Part shown: in pieces, positions 36,880 through 44,188 of the stretch
Position numbering within the stretch: the stretch's first letter is position 1
How the letters are laid out: each line of letters opens with the position of its first letter
Virus record (IMG/VR): IMGVR_UViG_3300047481_002212
Location: 1-45,188 of that record
Length of the DNA stretch: 45,188 nt
Source: a virus
Reading direction: 5' to 3' (one strand)
Position numbers and translations under genes: made by a program
Notes under the pieces: generated by a model
Seen by the model: the letters and a program-made list of their open reading frames with translations, nothing else
Database searches by the model: none
What the model was told of the DNA's origin: nothing

Positions 36880-37550
36880 AAGTCTGTTCCTTTCGCAAGA
36901 AGGACTCTGTTGGGTTGACCACTTGCAGTCAAGCCAAATTCCAAGACCATCTTCTCGTCTAGATGTCTTGACAGAAGATTTAAATCGTGAAAGCAACCGA
37001 ACCTCTTGTCGTAGTCGTCAAAAGCCCAAATTGTGTTTTTGTGTGTTCTGGGAAGAATAGAAATGAAGTCTTCAACTACGGCATAGTGATCATGAGACCC
37101 ATCTATCCAGCAAAAGTCTACTGTGTGGTCTAACTTGTCTCTTAGAGCGCTAGACATCTTCAGAGAATCTCCTAAGAAGAATTCTAGGTTCTTATATTCA
37201 CCAAAGAGACTGTCTCTCTCGTCCTTTATGTCACATGTAAAGACTCTAGAGTCACTAAATACGTGAGAGAATATTATCGACTGCATTCCTTGAGCGGTAC
37301 CGACTTCAACGAAGTTTCTCATAGAGAGTCCTTCTGAGATGGCGACGTCAGCGACGTGCACCAGCATTTCAGGCCTTTTCATGAGACCTTGAATTATGTC
37401 ATTTCTCTTCTCTTCTTCAAAGATCATGCTATTGTTTAGCTTCTGATTCTGTACCGATAAGCTGACTCTGTTCCACAAAGAAGTACATGCCTCTCTGTGA
37501 TCTTTATTCATGTTCTCAAAGGAATTGGCGCACTTCTCAAAAAAACTCAT
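36876..37550 (-). CDS. Class I methyltransferase, CmcI/Methyltransf_24-like
   Basis: A 224-residue protein, ATG at 37550 sharing a base with the upstream stop (TAATG). The core reads R-N-F-V-E-V-G-T-A-Q-G-M-Q-S near residue 78 (SAM loop), F-T-C-D-I-K-D, F-F-L-G-D-S-L, and F-C-W-I-D-G-S-H-D-H-Y-A-V-V-E-D. This I-D-G-x-H-x-Y-x-x-V-x-x-D signature belongs to the cephalosporin-hydroxylase/caffeoyl-CoA-type O-methyltransferases, many of which are metal-dependent and found in polysaccharide clusters. O-methylation of a sugar is a natural role here. It is the third methyltransferase gene of the group. Confidence 0.85.
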   Translation of the reverse strand: MSFFEKCANSFENMNKDHREACTSLWNRVSLSVQNQKLNNSMIFEEEKRNDIIQGLMKRPEMLVHVADVAISEGLSMRNFVEVGTAQGMQSIIFSHVFSDSRVFTCDIKDERDSLFGEYKNLEFFLGDSLKMSSALRDKLDHTVDFCWIDGSHDHYAVVEDFISILPRTHKNTIWAFDDYDKRFGCFHDLNLLSRHLDEKMVLEFGLTASGQPNRVLLAKGTDL

Positions 37551-37909
37551 TACGACCTCTTCTTTACTTCATAAATGAAAATGGGTGCAAAAGGAGTACC
37601 ACTGAACATAGTTCCGAGCATCGCGAGCTCTTTCGTAGTCACATTCTCAAGCTTAGCTCTTTTATCAAAGATGTTTGGATCAAGCTCTTCTCTGTCGTTT
37701 ATCTTTACAGAGTCGTAGTACATTTGTGCAACAAGATTTGCAGCTTCGTTAGAAAGCGGTATCTCAGACTCTTGAAAAACTTCAACGATACAATTGAATA
37801 TGTCTGCATAGATGGAGATGCAAGTTGATGAAGTCAGTTTACTTTCTTTGTGAACTTCTAGTTTTGAGACTAGAAGTTTGCTAAGTGATTCGTGGATCTG
37901 TTTCTTCAT
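37550..37909 (-). CDS. Small helical protein of unknown function
   Basis: A 119-residue, mostly helical protein, ATG at 37909 overlapping the upstream glycosyltransferase stop (ATGA). No family is recognised. A helix S-C-I-S-I-Y-A-D-I-F-N-C-I-V-E-V-F is followed by P-L-S-N-E-A-A-N-L-V-A-Q-M-Y-Y and, near the end, A-M-L-G-T-M-F-S-G-T-P-F-A-P. There is no signal peptide or membrane helix. Its tight coupling between a glycosyltransferase and a methyltransferase suggests an accessory subunit, but nothing in the sequence shows this. Confidence 0.6.
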   Translation of the reverse strand: MKKQIHESLSKLLVSKLEVHKESKLTSSTCISIYADIFNCIVEVFQESEIPLSNEAANLVAQMYYDSVKINDREELDPNIFDKRAKLENVTTKELAMLGTMFSGTPFAPIFIYEVKKRS

Positions 37910-38805
37910 TTTACCTCACAGATAGACATGAGTGCCTCTGTATAGAGCGAGGCGACAAAGCCTATGTCAATATTAGACTGTATATCGTTCTTGTATGTTA
38001 GTTCAGGATTTAGCGGAGGTGGTCTATAAAGTTCCAATGGAGACATGTCCCACTCAATATCTTGTACAATCGTAGCATTCTGTCCTGCTACTTCTTTCGT
38101 TCCTCCCGATGAAGACACCACTATGTGACAACCGCTAGCTCTTGCATCGACGACGACATTTGGACAATGATCTAAAAATGCAAGGTGTAAGAAAACTTTT
38201 GATCTCTTGTACAGAGATATGCACTTATCCCATGGAAGATGTCCCGCATAGAGTATGCGAGAGTCTTTGACAATATAGTCTGGGTTTTCTCCTGCTACGA
38301 CTAGACATGCATCTTTGGGAGCTTTCTCCAAAAAATATCTTACATTTTCCTTAAGACGCTTGTGAGGTCTCCAAGAAGATGAGCACGACCACACTTCAGA
38401 GAACTTATCAAGTTCTGCTGCCTGCATGGGAGATATTTTGTCGAGACACTTCATACATGTTCCATTGTTTATCACAACAGAATTCTTGGCAATACCGAAG
38501 TACTTCTCTGTCAACGTCTTATTGAATTGAGACTGAAATATTACGATATCAGACAGTTCATAAGACCTTCTTAGAGGCTCATTCAGTGCTTTCCAATCTT
38601 GTATTGTATTGAAATAAATGCCATCAAGCCTGAGTGCCAAGGGAGCTAATTTTCTGCTAGCAGCTATAAAAGAAAGCTGAACATCTGGTTCTTCTTCTAC
38701 GAAACTGTGAAGTCTAAGATTTTCTATCTCTAGCTTTAAACGTTTACCAAAAGAATTCGGCCCCGACGAAGAATTCAAATTGACATTGTCTAAGAGTATC
38801 TTCAC
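37906..38805 (-). CDS. Glycosyltransferase, GT4-like, compact
   Basis: A 299-residue protein starting at GTG 38805 (K-I-L-L-D-N), overlapping the upstream stop as GTGA; no ATG is better placed. It contains I-V-I-F-Q-S-Q-F-N-K, S-V-V-I-N-N-G-T, S-S-S-W-R-P-H-K-R-L-K-E-N (the inter-domain start of the donor domain), L-V-V-A-G-E-N-P-D and H-L-A-F-L-D-H-C-P-N-V-V-V-D-A-R-A-S-G-C-H-I-V-V-S. The E-x7-E is replaced by D-H-C-P-N-V-V-V-D, a conservative variant. The N-terminal domain is short, making it smaller than typical GT4 enzymes (about 350-400). Substrate unknown. Confidence 0.83.
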   Translation of the reverse strand: MKILLDNVNLNSSSGPNSFGKRLKLEIENLRLHSFVEEEPDVQLSFIAASRKLAPLALRLDGIYFNTIQDWKALNEPLRRSYELSDIVIFQSQFNKTLTEKYFGIAKNSVVINNGTCMKCLDKISPMQAAELDKFSEVWSCSSSWRPHKRLKENVRYFLEKAPKDACLVVAGENPDYIVKDSRILYAGHLPWDKCISLYKRSKVFLHLAFLDHCPNVVVDARASGCHIVVSSSGGTKEVAGQNATIVQDIEWDMSPLELYRPPPLNPELTYKNDIQSNIDIGFVASLYTEALMSICEVK

Positions 38806-39545
38806 TTGACAAAACCTCGTTCTCTTATTCTCTCTGCAGACATTTTTTGTCTGTGTGACCTCTCGTTATTGAACACAAACTTATTGGTAAGATCAATGTT
38901 GTAATGGTAACCAAGAATAGGAACAAAATGTAACTTCTTTCCTTCTAGAAGAGACAGATGCATCATTGGAAGAAAAATAGCTTGATCACATGCAATCATA
39001 ATGTATTCACCGTTGTCATCTCGAAAATTGGCATCTGGGACTTTCTTGAGTTGACCGCATCTAAAAGTTTTCAAATGACTAGATACCCATGGATGCTGAT
39101 AGACAGTCTGCCCTGGTTTCAAGTTCATAGGACCAGATATGTTTTGCGTCGTGTAGCTCCACCTTTGTGCGGTCCATGCTACTGCAATGTCATCTTCTTG
39201 ATAGACTTGGTTTAATACAAAAAGTAGGTCGTTCTCTGTCAACCAGTCTCCTCCATCAAGTCTGCAAACTACGTCTTCGTCGTCAATGTACTTGATAGAA
39301 TTGAGAGTATTTCTAACTTCACCTTGCTTTGTTTCGTTGTCAACGAGAGTGAATTTTTCCCTGTTCTTTTTTGGAAGAGAGTCACAGATTTCTCTTACAA
39401 GATTTTCTGTGCCATCGGTCGACATGTCGTTTATTAGAACAGCTCTCCAGTTGTCATAACTCTGAGACAGCATGGAAAATATTGTTTTTTCTATGTCTTC
39501 TATACAATTGAAGTATGGAATTACGAAAACGAATTTATTGATCAC
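38802..39545 (-). CDS. Glycosyltransferase family 2 (GT-A fold)
   Basis: A 247-residue protein starting at GTG 39545 (I-N-K-F-V-F-V-I-P-Y-F-N), GTGA overlap with the upstream gene. This is a classic GT2: V-I-P-Y-F-N at residues 8-13, S-M-L-S-Q-S-Y-D-N-W-R, L-I-N-D-M-S-T-D-G-T near 39, and C-R-L-D-G-G-D-W-L in the metal-binding DxD place near 93. Inverting transfer of a sugar from a nucleotide donor is expected. It is soluble, with no membrane helices. It sits between the double-domain glycosyltransferase and a GT4. Confidence 0.88.
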   Translation of the reverse strand: MINKFVFVIPYFNCIEDIEKTIFSMLSQSYDNWRAVLINDMSTDGTENLVREICDSLPKKNREKFTLVDNETKQGEVRNTLNSIKYIDDEDVVCRLDGGDWLTENDLLFVLNQVYQEDDIAVAWTAQRWSYTTQNISGPMNLKPGQTVYQHPWVSSHLKTFRCGQLKKVPDANFRDDNGEYIMIACDQAIFLPMMHLSLLEGKKLHFVPILGYHYNIDLTNKFVFNNERSHRQKMSAERIRERGFVK

Positions 39546-41479
39546 GATTCTGCTTTCTTGAAAAGAAACAGCTGAGTCATGTAAGAAGGTTCATTCTTCT
39601 TCAACTTCACCCAAGGCGTGGGTTTATTGAAGTCTATTCTGTCATGAAAGATCCAACCACCCATTTCATTTTTCATCCTAGCAGCCATGTTTCTAATCTC
39701 GTCGTCACTGACGTCCGACCACTTCTTGTCGAAGAACTTGTTGTTTTCAGGAACATCTTCTTGCACTTGATTATAGAGACTAGTCCAATGTTTTGACCAG
39801 AAATTCTTGTATGTGTGAATCTTTCTCTCTAGATCGTACCAAGAATAGTGATAAACGCCTGGTACGTTCTCAACGACATTATTCATCCAATTTTCGTATG
39901 CCACTAGAGCATCCTTGTTCCCCATGAGAGCATGCCGGCGAGCATTCTCCACTTCATTGTTGTAAAAAGTAACATACGGAACGTTCTCTAGAGTATCGGA
40001 GTAGATGTAGTCGTCTCCGTCAGATCCAGCAGAGTACATCGTACCTTCAGCGTCAAATCTTCTATGACTTTTTGGAAGACCATGAGTTATCTTTGGATTA
40101 TTTCTGCTGAGACGCCATTTCCATGGATTGACGTCGACTCTAATTTTGTCACTTCCACCCCAATACTCTATTACAGGAAGAGCTATGAGATCGACTCCTT
40201 TGGGGAAATTTTTTGCTAGATCTATTATCTTCAGTGCGTCGTCCTCATGGACAACTTCGTCAATGTCTACTTGCCAACAGAATTCTCCTGTGCACTTCTT
40301 TCTCGCTTCTGCTTTTTGCTGACCGTTGAAGAGAGCAAATCTCTTGTCATCCCAGTCTCTGGTGAACTGGAATGGTTTTACTCTTGGATCTATCGACTGT
40401 ATCTCTAGAAGACGCTCCCATGTACCGTCTGTAGACCCTCCGTCTACAACTACAACTTCATTACAGAAAGCTAAGAGAGACTTAATAGACTGCTCCCAAG
40501 GATATTTCTGCTCTATGCAATTTCTGGTCTGTGTATAACCGCTTATTGTAGGTTTGTAGTCCATTATTTTACTAATTGCCTTCCAAAAAAGATCAGGTGT
40601 CGTCGACAGATAGTCTTCTATCAAAGATACGTCATCTGTCGAGAACCATTCTTCATCTTTATGTTGAACATGTTCATTTATGTGAAGCTTGCATCCAAGA
40701 AGTTTAGCTTCTATTACCATCCTTGGGCAAGTGTCTCCGCCCGATGGAAGATAGACAAATCCTTCCGATGTTGCCAGCTTGGCTAGCAATTTTTCATAGG
40801 GGACGTCCCAGACCACTTCATAATCTTTTTTGTTGACTTCACACCAATTCTTTGCCGACTCGAATCCTTTCACCCAGGACTGAGATCCTAAGACAATCCA
40901 GCCTTTTCTGTCCTCTATCTTCACTGTCTCTCTCAAGACTTTAAGCATTCCGAGAGTCTTCTTGGAAAAGACAGAAGACAGAACAATGTTGTCTTTTTCC
41001 GAGAGGAAAGGAAAGAGTGTGTGGTACTTTTCTTTCTGTTTCTCCGACATCCACCATAAAGCTTTTGAACCGTAGTAGAAAGCTGAAACTAACTTTCCAT
41101 TCATTTGTTCGTGACAGTCGCATTTCTGACCGGTAGCGACTTCATGTTTTTCTGGGGACCTGAACTTGCAGTACTTGTAATCGTACTCTAGGATTGAATA
41201 CTTTATGTTTGCAACGATGCTTGGTATCAGCTCTGGATTAAGTTGAGAAAAATTACCAAACAACCAGAACTTCCCTGCTCCTTGTGAGAGTGCTGCAAGG
41301 TTAACATTTCTTGAATGTAATTTCTGTATTTTGAAGGGTGACTCGGAGATTATTGACTCAGAGGTCATCTCTGCACCTCCTGCATAGTCTTCTACAAAAA
41401 GATCAGCTACAAAAATTACTTCTGCATTATCATCGATGACTTTGTTGGGATTAACGAACACACTGTCAGAAAAATTCAT
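39542..41479 (-). CDS. Double-domain glycosyltransferase (GT-B-like + GT2)
   Basis: A 645-residue protein, ATG at 41479, the first gene of the glycan operon. Residues about 15-300 look like a divergent GT-B: V-I-F-V-A-D-L-F-V, A-G-G-A-E-M-T, then W-I-V-L-G-S-Q-S-W-V-K-G-F and V-Y-L-P-S-G-G-D-T-C-P-R-M-V-I-E-A-K-L-L-G-C. From about 330 a GT2 domain follows: N-E-V-V-V-V-D-G-G-S-T-D-G-T-W, F-T-R-D-W-D-D-K-R and C-W-Q-V-D-I-D-E-V-V (DxD). The C-terminal part is aromatic and charged. Two linked transferases often add consecutive sugars to one acceptor. Its place at the head of the operon suggests an early step, but this is not shown. Confidence 0.85.
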   Translation of the reverse strand: MNFSDSVFVNPNKVIDDNAEVIFVADLFVEDYAGGAEMTSESIISESPFKIQKLHSRNVNLAALSQGAGKFWLFGNFSQLNPELIPSIVANIKYSILEYDYKYCKFRSPEKHEVATGQKCDCHEQMNGKLVSAFYYGSKALWWMSEKQKEKYHTLFPFLSEKDNIVLSSVFSKKTLGMLKVLRETVKIEDRKGWIVLGSQSWVKGFESAKNWCEVNKKDYEVVWDVPYEKLLAKLATSEGFVYLPSGGDTCPRMVIEAKLLGCKLHINEHVQHKDEEWFSTDDVSLIEDYLSTTPDLFWKAISKIMDYKPTISGYTQTRNCIEQKYPWEQSIKSLLAFCNEVVVVDGGSTDGTWERLLEIQSIDPRVKPFQFTRDWDDKRFALFNGQQKAEARKKCTGEFCWQVDIDEVVHEDDALKIIDLAKNFPKGVDLIALPVIEYWGGSDKIRVDVNPWKWRLSRNNPKITHGLPKSHRRFDAEGTMYSAGSDGDDYIYSDTLENVPYVTFYNNEVENARRHALMGNKDALVAYENWMNNVVENVPGVYHYSWYDLERKIHTYKNFWSKHWTSLYNQVQEDVPENNKFFDKKWSDVSDDEIRNMAARMKNEMGGWIFHDRIDFNKPTPWVKLKKNEPSYMTQLFLFKKAES

Positions 41480-41532
41480 ATCTTTTCATCTCTGGGTCTT
41501 TATTTAAGCTGAAATTACAGTTATCAGGAGAA
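41480..41532. promoter_or_regulatory. Divergent intergenic control region
   Basis: This 53-base gap separates the minus-strand glycan operon (start 41479) from the plus-strand genes (start 41533), so it must hold or adjoin promoters for both directions unless transcription enters from outside. On the minus strand CTTAAATA (41501-41508) matches 6 of 8 bases of the T4 late consensus and lies about 21 bases before the ATG. On the plus strand no convincing -35/-10 pair is seen. AGGAG at 41525-41529 is a strong Shine-Dalgarno for the coiled-coil gene. Confidence 0.4.
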
Positions 41533-42057
41533 ATGTATATGAAGAAAAGAGTTGCTCGTACAGTTGCAAGGTCTTCTCCTGAGTCCAAAAGAACAAAGTC
41601 TTTTGAAGCGCTCGACGACATTCACAGCAAGATAGTCAATAGTTCAGCTCTCAACGGTGGGTTCGATACGCTGCTGTACAAGATAGACAAGATAGAGCAA
41701 AGTCAGGGACAACTGGTCAACAAAGTCGACAAAATACACGATGCGATCTACGATCCAAGTGAAGGTATATTCTCTCGTCTGAGTGAACATAAGATTGAGA
41801 ATAACGAAAAGCTTAGCGAAATTTCTCAAGAACTAGTTGAGCTTCATGCCTGGAAGAAGCAAGTGGAAAAAGAAGAGCAGAAAGACGATGAAACTGTAGG
41901 TCAGGCTGTCAAAAAATTAAATCAGTTAGAGTCGTCTGTCGACGATCTGGTCAAGAACAAGAAAGACGTTTGGACTGTTGCCAAGTGGTTTCTGGCTGCG
42001 ATAGGCGGAGGTTTAGTAACTCTTTTCTTCAAGTGGTTCGAGACAAAGTTGAAGTAG
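41533..42057 (+). CDS. Tail-anchored coiled-coil membrane protein (XhlA-like topology)
   Basis: A 174-residue protein. AGGAG precedes two nearby ATGs (41533 and 41539); the second has the better spacing. A basic N-terminus (K-K-R-V-A-R-T-V-A-R) is followed by a long heptad-like coil (about 45-140, I-D-K-I-E-Q-S-Q-G-Q-L-V-N-K-V-D-K-I). The C-terminus is a single membrane helix, W-F-L-A-A-I-G-G-G-L-V-T-L-F-F-K-W-F. The coil-then-helix arrangement resembles XhlA-type phage lysis accessory proteins. It could be a holin partner, a membrane organiser or a superinfection factor; no lysin or holin is visible nearby to decide. Confidence 0.75.
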   Translation: MYMKKRVARTVARSSPESKRTKSFEALDDIHSKIVNSSALNGGFDTLLYKIDKIEQSQGQLVNKVDKIHDAIYDPSEGIFSRLSEHKIENNEKLSEISQELVELHAWKKQVEKEEQKDDETVGQAVKKLNQLESSVDDLVKNKKDVWTVAKWFLAAIGGGLVTLFFKWFETKLK

Positions 42058-42094
42058 ACTTGTTCATTTTCATACAAGGTACTTAAAATGAATC

Positions 42095-43225
42095 GTGGTC
42101 AACAAGGAAGAAGCTCTAAGGCAGGCTAAGAAATTTATAGCAGAAAATTTAGCTGTAATTCTAAGTTTAGACTGTACTAATAGTACTGCTAAGACTAGAA
42201 GAAGACTACAGCATCTTGCTTCTATAAGAAATGGGACTAAAGAAGTCCAGACAATCTATGAAATGGTTCTTACTGCTGCAATCAGAGCTGAAAAAGTTTC
42301 TCCTCAGTCAGGAGAGATTCTTCTGAAGATGTTTGTTGGAGAGTTTAACGGGCTGTCTACCGTTCTTCGAACAAAAAACGATGTACGTAATCATCTGAGA
42401 GCTCTCTCTCTTTCTCCTAAATGTCTAGGCATCTTAGAAGAGACTTTGGAACTCTGTACAGTTAATTCTAAAATATCTTTAGGCAAGTCTTCTTCAGATA
42501 ATTCTTACATCGAAGTCTTCGAAGGCTATACCTTCAAAATTAAGCCTCTGCTTAAGTCTAACAATCTTGTATTCGAAAAACCAAAAGTTGCATGCATCGA
42601 TGGTTTCATTGAAAATGTATCAGAATTGCATCATCTTCTCTTAGGACTCTCAGAGACAAAAAGTACCTGTCTATTGTTTGTCCGCGGTGCCTCAGATGAA
42701 GTGACTTACACGCTCAAGACAAACATAGATAGAGGAACTGTTTTTGCATATCCTTATGTAGTTCCCTACGACCTAGAAAATGTGAATACTCTCGTAGATA
42801 TTGCTGTTGTATCTGGTACCGATGTTGTCTCTACGACAAAGGGAGAACTAATCAGTACAGTTACTCTTGACAAACTAGGATCGATCCAGTCGGCTGCATT
42901 CAAAGACGATATGATAACCATGAAGAACTTTACAGCACGCCGTGCTGTGCAAGAGCACGCAAAAAGACTCAAGAAAAATATGGAAGACAGACAAGAAGTG
43001 ACAGAATACATGTCCAACAGACTTAAGTCTCTATCTTCAAGCAGTGTACAGATAAACTTGTCAGAAGACATAAACTTCTATTCCAATACTCAACAGCTAG
43101 ATGAAGGAATTCGTCTTATATCTGCTTTTATCAGCAACACATACAGCCCTATCGACACAGCTAATTTTTTTTACGCTTCTGTGCAAAAAACGATAGAGAG
43201 TATGAGTTCTGTTTACTTTGAGTAG
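42095..43225 (+). CDS. Chaperonin-like protein (GroEL apical domain, no ATPase motifs)
   Basis: A 376-residue protein. The start is GTG 42095, since an in-frame stop lies directly upstream. Residues about 142-322 track the GroEL apical domain: F-E-G-Y-T-F where GroEL has V-E-G-M-Q-F; A-C-I-D-G-F-I-E-N-V-S-E-L where it has I-L-L-A-D-K-K-I; T-C-L-L-F-V where it has P-L-L-I-I-A; R-G-T-V before V-P-Y; V-D-I-A-V-V-S-G-T-D-V-V-S where it has Q-D-I-A-T-L-T-G-G-T; then T-L-D-K-L-G-S and a long charged helix pair. Spacing agrees within a few residues. The equatorial G-P-K-G and D-G-T-T-T ATP motifs are absent and the whole is 170 residues shorter than GroEL. The reading is a divergent, probably ATP-independent chaperonin relative. 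The gene is AT-rich (32% GC at 42421-42480). Confidence 0.7.
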   Translation: MVNKEEALRQAKKFIAENLAVILSLDCTNSTAKTRRRLQHLASIRNGTKEVQTIYEMVLTAAIRAEKVSPQSGEILLKMFVGEFNGLSTVLRTKNDVRNHLRALSLSPKCLGILEETLELCTVNSKISLGKSSSDNSYIEVFEGYTFKIKPLLKSNNLVFEKPKVACIDGFIENVSELHHLLLGLSETKSTCLLFVRGASDEVTYTLKTNIDRGTVFAYPYVVPYDLENVNTLVDIAVVSGTDVVSTTKGELISTVTLDKLGSIQSAAFKDDMITMKNFTARRAVQEHAKRLKKNMEDRQEVTEYMSNRLKSLSSSSVQINLSEDINFYSNTQQLDEGIRLISAFISNTYSPIDTANFFYASVQKTIESMSSVYFE

Positions 43226-43245
43226 AAATTTTTTATCATTTGATC

Positions 43246-43464
43246 ATGAATACAGTCGATAGAGTTACAAAAGAAGTCAAGATAGTTGTTGACAGTGCAA
43301 AAGATTCGACACTGTCGAACGTGATTAAGTACATCAGAGAAAACTCTTTGCAGTTGACTGACAATCAAGTCAGCGGCTTGATTAACCTTATAGGAATTTC
43401 GATAGATGAAGGTTATCAGAGGTCTGTAACGACATTTCAAAATTCCGTTAAGAAATTTGTGTAA
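43246..43464 (+). CDS. Small helical protein of unknown function
   Basis: A 72-residue protein from ATG 43246 (a TTG two codons earlier is in frame). It is all helical by pattern: V-D-R-V-T-K-E-V-K-I-V-V-D-S-A, then L-S-N-V-I-K-Y-I-R, and Q-L-T-D-N-Q-V-S-G-L-I-N-L-I-G-I-S. No Shine-Dalgarno is evident. It ends TAATG, sharing one base with the next gene, so the two are translationally coupled. No family is recognised. Confidence 0.6.
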   Translation: MNTVDRVTKEVKIVVDSAKDSTLSNVIKYIRENSLQLTDNQVSGLINLIGISIDEGYQRSVTTFQNSVKKFV

Positions 43465-43937
43465 TGAGAGGGCAGCGTCATCTCCTGAAATGTAGGTGCG
43501 TTCTTCCACAATACAAAGGTGTAGTAAGTCCTCCTACACATCATTTCATTGTATTCTCTGTCGTCAACGACGACGACACTGTGAAGTCAAAGTTTGCCCA
43601 ATGCAACAACTGTGGAATCATCCATAGAGTAACCGACATTTGCACGTCTGAGATCATGCCAGGAAAAGAAGCGATGAGTTCCATCGTCAAAGTTGAGGAC
43701 ATCAAACTTTCACTTCCGCCTAATCTAACTGATATACTCGAACGCAACAATTGCGACCTTGCCACCTGGGAACAAGCTCAGTTTATCCTCGAGGAAAAAC
43801 AGTGGGGAAACTTCGTGATCCTAGCTCAAGAAGAAGAGTCTGGTACGAAGCAAGGGAAGTATGTTAGGATCATGAGTGAGACCTTCTTCAAAGTGGAGTC
43901 ATTCTCCAGAGAAGAAGTCGCAGTACCATCGGAGTAA
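43464..43937 (+). CDS. Zinc-ribbon-like phage protein
   Basis: A 157-residue protein, ATG at 43464. C10-R-C12 and C47-N-N-C50-G form two metal-ligand pairs separated by a beta-rich stretch (H-H-F-I-V-F-S-V-V), the layout of a zinc ribbon; C60 and H54 lie close by. The rest is mixed helix and strand with W-E-Q-A-Q-F-I-L-E-E-K-Q-W-G-N-F. No enzymatic motif is seen. Such ribbons bind nucleic acid or proteins. From here on the GC content is higher than in the preceding chaperonin-like gene. It is coupled to the small helical gene before it. Confidence 0.68.
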   Translation: MRGQRHLLKCRCVLPQYKGVVSPPTHHFIVFSVVNDDDTVKSKFAQCNNCGIIHRVTDICTSEIMPGKEAMSSIVKVEDIKLSLPPNLTDILERNNCDLATWEQAQFILEEKQWGNFVILAQEEESGTKQGKYVRIMSETFFKVESFSREEVAVPSE

Positions 43938-43939
43938 AC

Positions 43940-44188
43940 ATGTCAGAGATATACGGACAACTGGAGTCTGAGAAGCTGGCCGCAGACAATAAGGTGGCCC
44001 ACGAGATAGTTCGTGAGATCAACCACTTCGGTATCAGTGACCGGCAACGATGGCTCATCATCTACTATCTCGGTCTAGAACTTGAGAATGTGGAAGAGAT
44101 GAAGGAACTCACAGGTTTCGTGAAGGAGTTCAAGGGGTCAGACCTCTTCATCTCCAAGATCTACGGCGCAAACGAAGGAGATGAGTGA
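43940..44188 (+). CDS. Small acidic helical protein of unknown function
   Basis: An 82-residue acidic protein, ATG at 43940 with GGAG 5 bases upstream. It has three probable helices: L-E-S-E-K-L-A-A-D-N-K-V-A-H-E-I-V-R-E-I, D-R-Q-R-W-L-I-I-Y-Y-L-G-L-E-L and E-E-M-K-E-L-T-G-F-V-K-E-F. There is no membrane helix and no motif I can name. Its stop overlaps the ClpP start (TGATG). An adaptor or regulator for the protease is an idea from coupling alone. Confidence 0.65.
   Translation: MSEIYGQLESEKLAADNKVAHEIVREINHFGISDRQRWLIIYYLGLELENVEEMKELTGFVKEFKGSDLFISKIYGANEGDE

Noticed and set aside
37550-43464. Possible relationship between the small helical proteins at 37550-37909 and 43246-43464
   Set aside because: Both have a helix-L-S/T-N/D-x-helix pattern, but the shared residues are too few to distinguish from general helical composition.
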